A DNA stretch of 41,539 nucleotides from an uncultured Allomuricauda sp. (GTDB taxonomy: Bacteria; Bacteroidota; Bacteroidia; Flavobacteriales; Flavobacteriaceae): positions 1 to 41,539 of the forward strand of contig NZ_CAKZYF010000084.1 in assembly GCF_937884665.1 (NCBI RefSeq), in the 5' to 3' direction. Within the stretch, counting starts at the first letter, position 1, and every line of letters begins with the position of its first letter. Shown here piece by piece: positions 7,351 to 16,391 of the stretch. The notes beneath the pieces were generated by a model that saw only the letters and a program-made list of their open reading frames with translations, ran no database searches and was not told where the DNA came from. Made by a program: the position numbers and the translations under genes.

Positions 7351-10185
7351 TTAATGGGCCTCTAGCCAATTTTCCCCAATACCTACTTCCACATCTAGGG
7401 GAACGCTCATGGTGTAGGCATTTTCCATTTCCTTTTTAATGAGTGCCTTCATTTCCTCCAATTCAGGTTTATAGCAATCAAAGACCAGTTCGTCATGCAC
7501 CTGGAGCAACATTTTGGTCTTGTAATCCTTTTCAGAAAGCTTTTTGTGGATATTTATCATGGCGATTTTGATAATGTCCGCAGCACTTCCCTGAATGGGT
7601 GCGTTCACGGCATTACGTTCGGCTGCTCCCCTTACTACTTGATTGCCCGCATTGATGTCTTTTAGATAACGGCGTCTGCCCAATACGGTCTGCACATAGC
7701 CATGGTCCCTTGCAAAATCTACTTGCTCGCTCATATAGTTTCTCAGTTTAGGGTAGGTTTTGTAGTAGGTGTCTATCAGTTCTTTTGACTCTGAGCGTGT
7801 CAAATCGGTTTGATTGCTCAAACCAAAGGCTGAAACCCCGTAGATAATTCCAAAGTTTACCGTTTTGGCATTGCTTCGTTGTTCTCTTGTCACTTCATAA
7901 ATGGGAACGTTAAAAACTCTTGATGCTGTGGATGCATGGATGTCTTCCCCATTTTTAAATGCGGAAATCATGGTATCTTCTTCACTGAGAGCCGCGATGA
8001 TACGCAATTCGATTTGGGAATAGTCCGCTGCCAACAAAACATAGTTGTTGTCCCTTGGAATAAAGGCTTTTCGCACCTGTCGTCCACGTTCCGTTCGGAT
8101 GGGAATGTTCTGTAGATTGGGATTGTTACTGCTTAAGCGCCCTGTTGCGGCAACGGTCTGCATGTAATCCGTATGTACACGCCCACTATGTTTTTGGACC
8201 TCGTTGGGTAGGGCATCCACATAGGTGCTTTTAAGTTTGGAAAGTCCCCTAAAATCCAATACATTTTGAATAATTTCATGGTCCTTGGCCAGATAGGACA
8301 GTACCTCTTCGGAAGTCGAGAATTGCCCCGTCTTTGTCTTTTTAGGCTTTTCCACCAATTTCATCTTACCAAAAAGAATTTCTCCCAATTGCTTTGGTGA
8401 GGCAATATTGAACTGTTCGCCGGCTTGTTCGTAGATTTTTGTTTCCAACGTTTTAATATCAGAATCCAACGCTACGGATAAGTTTTTCAGGTAATCTTCA
8501 TCCAAGTTAATGCCCTCACTTTCCATATCTGCCAAAACCCGTAGCAGTGGAACCTCAATTTCCTCAAAAAGTGTATCCGTTTTGGCTTCAGATAATTCGG
8601 GGCGGAAATGTTGCGCCAATTGATAGGTAACATCTGCATCTTCTGTAGCATATTCTGTTTGCTTGTCCAAAGGAACCTGTCGCATACTCAATTGATTCTT
8701 TCCCTTTTTCCCGATGAGTTCGGTAATGGAAATCGGGGTATAGTTGAGATAGGTTTCAGAAAGTACGTCCATATTGTGCCGCATATCTGGGTTGATCAGA
8801 TAATGCGCCAACATGGTATCGAAGAGCTTGCCTTTGACTTCAATATTGTAGTTATGCATCACTTTGATGTCATATTTTAGGTTTTGCCCTACCTTTTCTA
8901 TGGTTTCTGATTCAAAAAAGGGACGTAGTTTTTCCACAAGCTCCTGAGTGGCAGCTCTATCTTCGGGTACCGGTATATAAAAACCCTTTCCCGCTTGCCA
9001 ACTGAAGGCGATACCCACCAATTCAGCTTCCAAGGGATTGATTGAAGTGGTTTCCGTATCAAAGCAAACGGAGGGTTGCTCCATAAGTTTTTTTAGGAAC
9101 AGTTCAAGCCCCAATCCTTTTTCAATGGTCTGATAAAAATGCCGAACGTTACCAATGGTTTTTCTGCTGTTGACATCTTTGACCGTAGCTGCCGCCTCAG
9201 CGGGGTCACCTCCAAAAAGCGTGAACTGTCCGCTGCCGGCCATCTTGGCTTCCTGTTTGGCGGTTTCGGTACTGCCAACCTGTGTTCCGGTTTCAGCATT
9301 GCCCGTAAAAATCTTGATGAATTGTTCTTTTAGCCTTCGAAACTCCAATTCTTCAAAGATTTCCTGGACTTTATCGCTGTCTGGGGGGCACATTTCAAAA
9401 TCTTTGGCATCAAAAACGACTTCACAATCTGTTTTTATTTCTGCTAATTTTCTTGAAAGCCTGCCCAGTTCGGCATTTTCTTCTACCCGTTCTTTCATTT
9501 TGCCCTTAAGTTGTTCTGTATTGGCGAGGAGTCCCTCCATGGAGCCAAATTCGGCCAGGAACTTTTTTGCGGTTTTATCGCCAACCCCCGGCAATCCGGG
9601 AATATTGTCACTGGCATCCCCCATCATTCCCAAATAGTCGATGACCTGCTCCGGGCGTTCAACCCCAAAGCGTTTTTGAACCTCTGGAATGCCCCAAATT
9701 TCTATACCATTGCCCATGCGTGCCGGGCGGTACATAAAAATGTTTTCAGATACCAATTGGCCAAAATCCTTATCCGGTGTGACCATAAATGTTTTGAAAT
9801 CCTCTTTTTCAGCCTGTTTCGCCAAGGTGCCGATAAGGTCATCGGCTTCGTATCCCTCCAATTCAACTACAGGGATTTTCAACGCCTGTAAAATACTTTG
9901 GATGTAAGGAACGGCCAGGGTAATTGCCTCAGGGGTCTCATCTCTGTTGGCCTTGTAGTCCTCAAAAAGTTCCGTGCGTTCCACACTTCCTCCTTTATCA
10001 AAAGCGACTGCCAAATGGTCGGGTCGTTCCCGTTTTATCACATCAAAAAGGGAATTCATAAAGCCCATTATCGCGCTTGTATCCATTCCTTTGGAATTTA
10101 TTCTCGGATTTTTTATCAGCGCATAATATCCTCTAAAAATAAGCGCGTAGGCATCAAGCAAAAAGAGTCTTTTTTGATCGGACAT
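7351..10185 (-). CDS. polA: DNA polymerase I
   Basis: A 944-residue, three-domain enzyme for Okazaki fragment processing and repair. The N-terminal 5'-nuclease (about residues 1-295) shows FLLDAYALIFRGYYAL, EGYEADDLIGTLA and GLPGVGDKTAKKFL. The 3'-5' exonuclease appears intact: CFDTETTSINP (Asp about 375), VGQNLKYDIKVMHN and ATEDADVTYQL give the DEDD acidic residues, so proofreading is likely. The polymerase domain has motif A LLAADYSQIELRI (about 718), motif B RSNAKTVNFGIIYG and motif C QVHDELVF (about 894). The ATG at 10185 gives the normal MSDQKRLFLLDAYAL start. The beta-mannosidase gene starts 58 bases downstream of its stop. Confidence 0.97.
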   Translation of the reverse strand: MSDQKRLFLLDAYALIFRGYYALIKNPRINSKGMDTSAIMGFMNSLFDVIKRERPDHLAVAFDKGGSVERTELFEDYKANRDETPEAITLAVPYIQSILQALKIPVVELEGYEADDLIGTLAKQAEKEDFKTFMVTPDKDFGQLVSENIFMYRPARMGNGIEIWGIPEVQKRFGVERPEQVIDYLGMMGDASDNIPGLPGVGDKTAKKFLAEFGSMEGLLANTEQLKGKMKERVEENAELGRLSRKLAEIKTDCEVVFDAKDFEMCPPDSDKVQEIFEELEFRRLKEQFIKIFTGNAETGTQVGSTETAKQEAKMAGSGQFTLFGGDPAEAAATVKDVNSRKTIGNVRHFYQTIEKGLGLELFLKKLMEQPSVCFDTETTSINPLEAELVGIAFSWQAGKGFYIPVPEDRAATQELVEKLRPFFESETIEKVGQNLKYDIKVMHNYNIEVKGKLFDTMLAHYLINPDMRHNMDVLSETYLNYTPISITELIGKKGKNQLSMRQVPLDKQTEYATEDADVTYQLAQHFRPELSEAKTDTLFEEIEVPLLRVLADMESEGINLDEDYLKNLSVALDSDIKTLETKIYEQAGEQFNIASPKQLGEILFGKMKLVEKPKKTKTGQFSTSEEVLSYLAKDHEIIQNVLDFRGLSKLKSTYVDALPNEVQKHSGRVHTDYMQTVAATGRLSSNNPNLQNIPIRTERGRQVRKAFIPRDNNYVLLAADYSQIELRIIAALSEEDTMISAFKNGEDIHASTASRVFNVPIYEVTREQRSNAKTVNFGIIYGVSAFGLSNQTDLTRSESKELIDTYYKTYPKLRNYMSEQVDFARDHGYVQTVLGRRRYLKDINAGNQVVRGAAERNAVNAPIQGSAADIIKIAMINIHKKLSEKDYKTKMLLQVHDELVFDCYKPELEEMKALIKKEMENAYTMSVPLDVEVGIGENWLEAH

Positions 10186-10353
10186 GATTGTACAAATTGA
10201 AGAAAACCAAATCTACAAATTAATGTGAAACGAGAGGTTGTCGGTTTTTATGGAAACTGTGAAGAAGAGGTCCATGCCCTTGTGAATGGGCTAAAAAGCG
10301 ACAAAGTATTTGGGAGGGCATTCTTAAAAAAATACCTTTGGAAAAAATTGGGT

Positions 10354-11586
10354 ATGCCAAGATTTCTGATTATTCTCTCCATTTTTTACATCGTATTTGC
10401 CACTTATGGATTCCAAACGTTTCGCACCCTATTTAAGAGCCATTGGGTGCAATGGGGCTATGGCATCATTTTTTTAGGGGTTTGGATATATTTTTTGATA
10501 AAGCTGAACAGCTATCAGCCCGGGTCTGCTTTAAAACCCTCTACGGCGGTGGCCGGCGGTATCTTTTTTTCCTTTTTGGTATTGGGGATGGTTCTCGGTT
10601 TTTTTATGGCCATGGAAGATTTAGGGAGACTTTTTGTTGGTGGATATCGCAGGATATCCGGTTTATCCGAAGGGCAAGGATATTTTCCATCCCGTAGAAA
10701 GTTCGTCAGTACCCTAGCTCTTGGTTTGGGAGCACTTCCTTTTGGGGCCTTGCTCTATGGCATGTACAAAGGAAAGTATAACTACAAGGTATTGAAGTAC
10801 GCGCTTGAATTTGACGATTTGCCCGATGCATTTGACGGGTATCAAATCACCCAAATATCTGACGTGCACAGTGGTAGTTTTGACGACTATGACAAAGTGG
10901 CCCATGGTGTTGATCTCATTAACCAACAAAGCAGCGATGTGATTCTCTTTACGGGTGATATGGTCAATAACAAGGCAGAGGAAATGAAACCTTGGGCCGA
11001 GCTTTTTAGCACGCTGAAAGCAAAAGATGGTAAGTACGCGATATTGGGAAACCATGACTACGGGGATTATACCTCTTGGCCCTCAGAGGAAGCGAAGGTC
11101 AAGAATCTTCAGGACTTAAAAGATCTTCAGAAAAGTATGGGCTTCGACCTTTTGTTGAATGAACATCGTTATTTAGAGAAAGCAGGGCATAAAATTGCCT
11201 TGGTCGGAGTTGAGAATTGGGGAGCGGGTGGATTCAAAAAAGCGGGAAATCTTAAAAAAGCCGTCGTAGGAATTCGGGAAGATGATTTTAAAATACTGAT
11301 GAGCCACGATCCTTCCCACTGGGAGCAGGAAGTGATACAGGATGATTATCACTATCACCTTACATTAAGTGGCCATACGCATGGGATGCAATTTGGAGTG
11401 GAAATTCCAGGTTGGTTCAAATGGAGCCCAGTAAAATGGAGGTATAAATATTGGGCAGGAATCTACGAAGAACTGGGTCAGTTTATAAACGTGAACCGAG
11501 GGTTTGGTTTTATTGGATATCCCGGCAGATTTGGTATTTGGCCAGAAATCACCGTGATTACGCTCAAAAAGAAATCTTTAACTTGA
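10354..11586 (+). CDS. Membrane-anchored metallophosphoesterase
   Basis: The 410-residue form starts at ATG 10354 (MPRFLIILSIFYIVFATYGF), where family homology begins; the frame stays open upstream to a GTG at 10225, but that extension is not family-like and would run into the polA promoter region. The N-terminus has about four membrane helices (to about residue 125). The C-terminal calcineurin-like domain has all metal motifs: QISDVHSGSF, FTGDMVNN, ILGNHDYGDY, MSHDPSHWE and LSGHTHGMQFG. It resembles YkuE/YaeI-type enzymes, some of which act on UDP-diacylglucosamine or other phosphoesters; the substrate here is unknown. It is divergent from polA and appears monocistronic. Confidence 0.88.
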   Translation: MPRFLIILSIFYIVFATYGFQTFRTLFKSHWVQWGYGIIFLGVWIYFLIKLNSYQPGSALKPSTAVAGGIFFSFLVLGMVLGFFMAMEDLGRLFVGGYRRISGLSEGQGYFPSRRKFVSTLALGLGALPFGALLYGMYKGKYNYKVLKYALEFDDLPDAFDGYQITQISDVHSGSFDDYDKVAHGVDLINQQSSDVILFTGDMVNNKAEEMKPWAELFSTLKAKDGKYAILGNHDYGDYTSWPSEEAKVKNLQDLKDLQKSMGFDLLLNEHRYLEKAGHKIALVGVENWGAGGFKKAGNLKKAVVGIREDDFKILMSHDPSHWEQEVIQDDYHYHLTLSGHTHGMQFGVEIPGWFKWSPVKWRYKYWAGIYEELGQFINVNRGFGFIGYPGRFGIWPEITVITLKKKSLT

Positions 11587-11646
11587 ATTTAACGCTGCGC
11601 GACGCCTGCCATCATTGCTCTTCCCATTAATTTTAACAAATTTTCT

Positions 11647-11654
11647 TACTTTTG
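11647..11654 (+). promoter_or_regulatory. -7 box of the thioredoxin-like gene promoter
   Basis: TACTTTTG fits the Bacteroidetes TAnnTTTG -7 element and lies 23 bases before the ATG at 11678. The -33 region upstream is T-rich but has no clear TTTG, so this is a partial match. Confidence 0.5.
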
Positions 11655-11677
11655 AGTGACAAATTCAACATAAATCT

Positions 11678-11974
11678 ATGTCCAAATTTGGTGAACTTAT
11701 CGATTTAAATGTTCCGGTTTTACTCGACTTTTATGCGGAGTGGAATGAGCAATCCACATCCATGCATCCAGTATTACGCGATGTTGCTGCGGCACTTGGA
11801 GATAAAGGAAAGGTAATCAAAATAGATGTCGATAAGAACAAAGAATTATCCCAAGCCTTACGCATTAAAGGATTGCCCACTTTGATGATCTATAAAAAAG
11901 GTGAAATGGTCTGGAGGCAAAGTGGTGAACAGGATGCGAATACACTTATTGGCATACTCAACGAATATACTTAA
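11678..11974 (+). CDS. Thioredoxin-fold protein lacking all cysteines
   Basis: A 98-residue protein that aligns along its whole length with thioredoxin: VPVLLDFYAEW (about residues 12-22), then PVLRDVAAALGDKGKVIKIDVDKN, the cis-Pro loop RIKGLPTLMIY, and MVWRQSGEQDANTLIGIL. Where thioredoxin has W-CGPC, this protein has W-NEQS (residues 23-26), and there is no cysteine anywhere. It therefore cannot do thiol-disulfide exchange. It may be a binding or chaperone-like thioredoxin fold in the cytoplasm (no signal peptide). It has its own promoter-like -7 box and is convergent with the peroxiredoxin-like gene, 53 bases away. Confidence 0.85.
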   Translation: MSKFGELIDLNVPVLLDFYAEWNEQSTSMHPVLRDVAAALGDKGKVIKIDVDKNKELSQALRIKGLPTLMIYKKGEMVWRQSGEQDANTLIGILNEYT

Positions 11975-12027
11975 ACAAAGCCTGCCCGTATAAGGAGTGG
12001 CGGTTTTCCAACTTCATTTCGCTGTCC

Positions 12028-12672
12028 TTAGCGGTTCCTTAAAAAGGCTACGATTTCTTCTGGGTCAATCCTTTGAGTATAATCTTCCGGTACAAAATGA
12101 TAAATGACCGTACGGTTCGTATCTATGATGTACGTTGCGGGCATAGGCAGTTCAAAATCGGAATTTCCGTTGTGATGGTCTACATGAATTCCAAAAGAAT
12201 GATAGACTTCTTTTAGATTTTCAGGCATTTGAAAAGTCAGGTTCAGTTTTTTGGCATAGTGATTATCCTTATCACTGAGTATTTTGAACTGCAGTTGGTT
12301 TTTCTCCAAAGTGGTCAATGAATTGTCCGGAGTCTCAGGGGATATAGCGACCAAATTTGCACCAAGTTGTCCCAATACATCGGCATGTTTTTGTAAAGCG
12401 CGAAGTTCCATATTGCAGTAGGGGCACCATCCACCGCGATAAAATGAGATTATCAGGTATTTGCCACTGTGAATTTCATCTAATCCCACTGGATTTTGAT
12501 GCTCATCAGGAAGTTCGAATTCAGGTAGCGTATCGCCCGTTTTGAGCGCTTTATCAGAAATCTTTGCTTCCAAAAGTGCTTGGGTGCTTTTCTGCATTAC
12601 TGCATATTTATCCTGCGGAATGGTGGTTGCCGATTTTGCTTTCTTTTGTGCAAGCTCTTGTTTAAGTGTCAT
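12028..12672 (-). CDS. AhpC/TSA-family peroxiredoxin-like protein
   Basis: Start taken at ATG 12672 (MTLKQELAQKKAKSATTIPQ); two GTG codons just upstream are less likely. The 214-residue protein has a helical N-terminal extension of about 55 residues, then a thioredoxin-like domain with GDTLPEFELPDEHQNPVGLDE, the redox motif SFYRGGWCPYCNMELRAL (CxxC), VAISPETPDNSL, FKILSDKDNHYAKKLNLTF and PATYIIDTNRTVIYHF. It belongs to the CPYC-type peroxiredoxin-like group seen in many bacteria, probably reducing peroxides or acting as a thiol oxidoreductase in the cytoplasm. No signal peptide. Convergent with the cysteine-less thioredoxin-like gene. Confidence 0.88.
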   Translation of the reverse strand: MTLKQELAQKKAKSATTIPQDKYAVMQKSTQALLEAKISDKALKTGDTLPEFELPDEHQNPVGLDEIHSGKYLIISFYRGGWCPYCNMELRALQKHADVLGQLGANLVAISPETPDNSLTTLEKNQLQFKILSDKDNHYAKKLNLTFQMPENLKEVYHSFGIHVDHHNGNSDFELPMPATYIIDTNRTVIYHFVPEDYTQRIDPEEIVAFLRNR

Positions 12673-12777
12673 CACCACATACTATTTTGAAGTTGTGCAT
12701 CTAAGTAGGAAGATGTCCATTGAGCTTTCTCGTATGTGGAAAAGATTAACACAAATATTGGACGCTTATCCCTTAGG

Positions 12778-15700
12778 TTACTGTTCTGAAATAGGTAATG
12801 AGTCTGGAACCCCTAGGCTATCCAGAGGAATGGAATCTTCCAAGTCTGGATCACTATCAGGTTCTTCAAATAGGTCCTCATCATCGTCGCCCACAAATTG
12901 TGAGAATTTATCGATAAAGGTATTGAAGGTCACGGTTTCTTTCTCGGCATAGTCCCTGTTGTCATTCTCAATCAGTATATCGATATTACGTCGGTAGGCC
13001 TGCATGTCTGAGAGAATATCATCAATTTTTTCATATTGTTCATCCAAGGGGATGCCCGCATAATAATCCAGTCGTTCTTGGTAGACCTGCTTAAGCTTCC
13101 CATACAGTTCTCTGGCTTTCTGGGTTTCTCCCACTTTGTAATAGCCGTCCACAAAGGGTTCTACAAAAGCATAGAAGCCAAAGTATTCGAAAGGAAGATT
13201 GGTCATGGCCATATCGATGACGTTTTTCGCTTTTTCAATTTCGTTCTCGGCGATCAGCGTTTCCATAAGTCGGGCCAAATTGCTTCTGAAGGAAAGGCCT
13301 TGGGAGCGGGTCTGCGGATCGTGGTAGATTTTGCTACTTCCTGAATTGCCCCAATCCCAGTTTTGTGCAATTTCGTACATCAAATCACTATCTATGCGTC
13401 CCATTTCAAAAGTATTTCGATTTTTGGTACGGATAGGAACCAATTTATATACCAGGCCATCCAGTTGGAGATAGTCCTTCATCCAGATGTATTCCGCATT
13501 GTCAAAGCTTCCACCGGAAAAGTAAATAGGGCGTTTCCAATCGTTATTTGCAATTATATCCAGCATCAAGATTCTATTCTTGGGCAAAACACCGGGTAAA
13601 TCTATGTCGATGTAATCCACAATAAGGTCAGCGTCCTTTTCCTTTACCAGACCACTCTCCAAAACGTTTTGTTTATTGACCGGTATCCTGATTTTATTGG
13701 TCGGATAGTAGACAATGTCCAAATTCCCTTCGGAATACTGACTTAGATCGGCTCCTTGTTTTTCGAGGATGTATTTGATCTTGGTTTGTGGATTATCGCT
13801 GCCCACCCAATTCATAAAATCCTTGATATTCCATCGATTTTCAGAAATACTTTGATGATATATCGCGTCCCTGGCCCCGTAGTGGTATTTATCGTGGGTC
13901 AATTGCGAAGGTATGGGTTGGCTTTCGTAGGCTTTTCGCTTCATCTGGTCGATGTACCAATCTGTTGCAAAAAGACTGGTATTGACAATTCGGACATCCG
14001 TTCTGTAGTTTTCAATTTCTTGGACATACCACAAAGGAAACGTATCGTTGTCCCCAATGGTAAACAAAATGGCGCCTGAATCTTTTTGGCATGAATCCAG
14101 ATACGCCTTTGCAGTGGATTGGGCCGTATATCGGTTTGACCGGTCGTGGTCATCCCAATTTTGAAAACCCATCAGCAAGGGTACCGCAAGTAAACAAAGT
14201 GCAGTGATCGCCGGGGCGGCAATTTTGGCGGAAAGCAGCTTTCTGAATTCGTCAAAAAGCCCATAAACGCCAATACCTATCCAAATACAGAAGATAAAGA
14301 AAGAACCTACCAAAGAATAATCCCTTTCCCTGGGCTGAAAAATATATGGATTCGTATAGAATTGGATGGCCAATCCAGTGAACATAAAGAAAACGAAAAG
14401 CACCCAGAACTGTTTGGGATTTTTAGAGATTTGAAAAACAATCCCGAGAATACCCAATATAAGAGGAAGGAAAAAATATGTGTTTCTTGCTTTATTGTTT
14501 TTCCAATCACTGGGGAGATTGCTCTGACTGCCCAAACGCAGACTGTCAATAAACCCAATTCCACTCAACCAATTTCCATTGCCATCATAGCGCCCCTGTA
14601 CGTCGTTCTGTCTGCCAACGAAGTTCCACATAAAATATCGCATATACATGTAGCCAAATTGGAATTCGAAGAGGTATTGGATATTCTGCCACAAGGTAGG
14701 GGGTTCCACTTCGATGTATTCGCTAAAGTCCCGTAAAAACCGGATGTATTGATTGGCCTCCAACTCCCCTTGGGTGTGTGCTGCTTTGAATTCGGCCACC
14801 GCTTCCCGAAGTTCGTTATTGGAAATGTATTCTGATTTTATCCTGAAATCCAAAGTACCGAAATAGCGCATGTAATTTTCAGCATGCTGATCGCTCCAAA
14901 GACGGGGTAAAAGGCCCATGTGTTTGGCATTGGGCCCTTGTAGTGCGTTTTCATAGTTGTTGACAATCACATATTTACCCAATTTTTCATCTTTTTCATA
15001 TTTGGGTTTGTCGTCAATATCTTCTCCAGCTGGTGCGAAAGTATCCGAATAATAGGCCCCATAAAATGGACTTTCAACGCCTGGATATTGCTCCCGATTG
15101 TAATAGGCCAATAGGGATCGGGCATCCGAAGGGTCATTTTCATTGACTACCGTATCGGCGTTCGCTCGGATAGGAAGCATCAGCCAAGAGGAAAAGCCCA
15201 AAATCAGAAACATCACACAAAGTACGATGGTGTTGCCCATGAAAAATTGATTTTTACGGGTATATCGCAATCCGAAGTAAAAAGCGGAGATAAATACCAA
15301 CCCCATAATAATCGTTCCAGAATTGAACGGCAGTCCTATGCTATTGATGAAAAATACTTCGCTCCAACCAAAAAGTTTAAGAACATAGGTAAGGGAAAAT
15401 TTGTAGACCAGAATCAATAAGGTAATTACCAGTAGATTGGCCAATAAAAAGTTTTTAACCGTAGTTGTCCGGTATTTTTTGAAATAATATAAAAGGCCGA
15501 TCGAGGGTATGGCCAAAAAGCCCATGAACTGGATTCCAAAAGTAAAACCGATCAAAAAACAGATAAGAAGCAACCATCTATTGCCCCTGGCTTCCTCCAA
15601 GCTATCGGTCCACTTTAAACCCAACCATAACAAGAGCGCCATTATAAAGCTGGCCATAGCATAGACTTCGGTCTCTACGGCGTTGAACCAAAAACTATCG

Positions 15701-16107
15701 GAGAATGTAAAAGTAAGCGCTCCGACAAGACCGCTGCCGAGAACCGCTATGGCCTTGCTATTGGTCAACGGTTTTTTCCTTACCACCATTTTGCGTGTCA
15801 TGTTGGTAATGATCCAAAATGTGAACAAGACCGCAAATGCGCTGGAAACGATGGAGACAGAATTCACCATGAGTGCCACTTTTGAGGTGTCTCCAAATGC
15901 GAACATGGCGAAAAATGCACCAATCATTTGAAGCAAAGGGGCACCGGGCGGATGACCAACTTGCAACTTGGCGGAGGTGGTAATATATTCCCCGGCATCC
16001 CAGAAACTACCGGTGGGTTCTACAGTAAGGACATAAACGAAAAAGGCAATGGTGAAAGAAACCCATCCGAGGATAGTGTCCCATTTCTTGAAGTCTTTTG
16101 CAAACAT
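12778..16107 (-). CDS. DUF2723 (TMEM260-like) large membrane protein
   Basis: Start taken at ATG 16107 (MFAKDFKKWDTILGWVSFTI), 1109 residues; the extension upstream starts at TTG and is not needed. The N-terminal half has around a dozen membrane helices with the family signature YVLTVEPTGSFWDAGEYITT-SAKLQVGHPPGAPLLQM. This resembles the acidic first loop of GT-C glycosyltransferases. The C-terminal half is soluble, with FTIGDNDTFPLWYVQEIENYRTDVRIVN and a helical, TPR-like end, then an acidic tail (DDDEDLFEEPDSDPDLED). Eukaryotic TMEM260 is a protein O-mannosyltransferase; a role in envelope protein or glycan modification is inferred for the bacterial members. It is divergent from tRNA-Gln. 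Confidence 0.85.
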   Translation of the reverse strand: MFAKDFKKWDTILGWVSFTIAFFVYVLTVEPTGSFWDAGEYITTSAKLQVGHPPGAPLLQMIGAFFAMFAFGDTSKVALMVNSVSIVSSAFAVLFTFWIITNMTRKMVVRKKPLTNSKAIAVLGSGLVGALTFTFSDSFWFNAVETEVYAMASFIMALLLWLGLKWTDSLEEARGNRWLLLICFLIGFTFGIQFMGFLAIPSIGLLYYFKKYRTTTVKNFLLANLLVITLLILVYKFSLTYVLKLFGWSEVFFINSIGLPFNSGTIIMGLVFISAFYFGLRYTRKNQFFMGNTIVLCVMFLILGFSSWLMLPIRANADTVVNENDPSDARSLLAYYNREQYPGVESPFYGAYYSDTFAPAGEDIDDKPKYEKDEKLGKYVIVNNYENALQGPNAKHMGLLPRLWSDQHAENYMRYFGTLDFRIKSEYISNNELREAVAEFKAAHTQGELEANQYIRFLRDFSEYIEVEPPTLWQNIQYLFEFQFGYMYMRYFMWNFVGRQNDVQGRYDGNGNWLSGIGFIDSLRLGSQSNLPSDWKNNKARNTYFFLPLILGILGIVFQISKNPKQFWVLFVFFMFTGLAIQFYTNPYIFQPRERDYSLVGSFFIFCIWIGIGVYGLFDEFRKLLSAKIAAPAITALCLLAVPLLMGFQNWDDHDRSNRYTAQSTAKAYLDSCQKDSGAILFTIGDNDTFPLWYVQEIENYRTDVRIVNTSLFATDWYIDQMKRKAYESQPIPSQLTHDKYHYGARDAIYHQSISENRWNIKDFMNWVGSDNPQTKIKYILEKQGADLSQYSEGNLDIVYYPTNKIRIPVNKQNVLESGLVKEKDADLIVDYIDIDLPGVLPKNRILMLDIIANNDWKRPIYFSGGSFDNAEYIWMKDYLQLDGLVYKLVPIRTKNRNTFEMGRIDSDLMYEIAQNWDWGNSGSSKIYHDPQTRSQGLSFRSNLARLMETLIAENEIEKAKNVIDMAMTNLPFEYFGFYAFVEPFVDGYYKVGETQKARELYGKLKQVYQERLDYYAGIPLDEQYEKIDDILSDMQAYRRNIDILIENDNRDYAEKETVTFNTFIDKFSQFVGDDDEDLFEEPDSDPDLEDSIPLDSLGVPDSLPISEQ

Positions 16108-16227
16108 AGAGGTGGTGTTTCCCAAGTTGGGGCGAATTTAGTAAATCTACAACAGACCCTTACCCCTTTTTGGAAAAGCTTTAACATGGGAGCCAACTCG
16201 ATTTTAAAGGTGAATCTTGTCGAAATA

Positions 16228-16258
16228 TTTGCCAAAAACAAAGTTTGTCTTAAATTTG
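16228..16258 (+). promoter_or_regulatory. Promoter of tRNA-Gln
   Basis: TTTG (16228-16231), a spacer of exactly 19 bases, then TAAATTTG (16251-16258) is an ideal Bacteroidetes promoter. The tRNA begins 18 bases after the -7 box. Confidence 0.8.
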
Positions 16259-16276
16259 CACGCTCGAAAGTAATTT

Positions 16277-16348
16277 TGGCCTATGGTGTAATTGGCAACA
16301 CTACTGGTTTTGGTCCAGTCATTCTAGGTTCGAGTCCTAGTAGGCCAA
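16277..16348 (+). tRNA. tRNA-Gln(TTG)
   Basis: The full cloverleaf is visible: acceptor stem TGGCCTA (16277-16283) pairs with TAGGCCA (16341-16347), discriminator A16348. The D-arm is GTGT/ACAC. The anticodon stem ACTGG/CCAGT encloses loop TTTTGGT with anticodon TTG. The T-arm is CTAGG-TTCGAGT-CCTAG (16324-16340). CCA is not fully encoded (ACA follows the stem). Its 3' end (16336-16350) recurs at 25429-25443, which marks it as the likely integration site of the island that follows. Confidence 0.95.
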
Positions 16349-16350
16349 CA
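16336..16350 (+). repeat. Left tRNA-end repeat (candidate attL)
   Basis: CCTAGTAGGCCAACA covers the last half of the T-stem, the 3' acceptor strand and two bases beyond. It matches 25429-25443 (CCTTGTAGGCCAACA) with one difference. Confidence 0.68.
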
Positions 16351-16362
16351 GAATTCAACTCT

Positions 16363-16391
16363 AACTCCCTAAAAATAGGGAGTTTTCTTTT
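16363..16391 (+). terminator. Terminator after tRNA-Gln
   Basis: AACTCCCTA and TAGGGAGTT form a 9-base stem (16363-16384) around a short A-loop, followed by a T-rich stretch. It would end the tRNA transcript. A similar hairpin follows the right-hand repeat at 25458. Confidence 0.85.

Noticed and set aside
9155..9637. A 160-codon plus-strand open frame opposite polA.
   Set aside because: Shadow of polA codon usage; Ser/Leu-rich without motifs, while polA is intact on the other strand.
10225..10353. A 43-residue N-terminal extension of the metallophosphoesterase starting at GTG.
   Set aside because: The membrane domain typical of the family begins at the ATG 10354, and the extension leaves only 39 bases for two divergent promoters.
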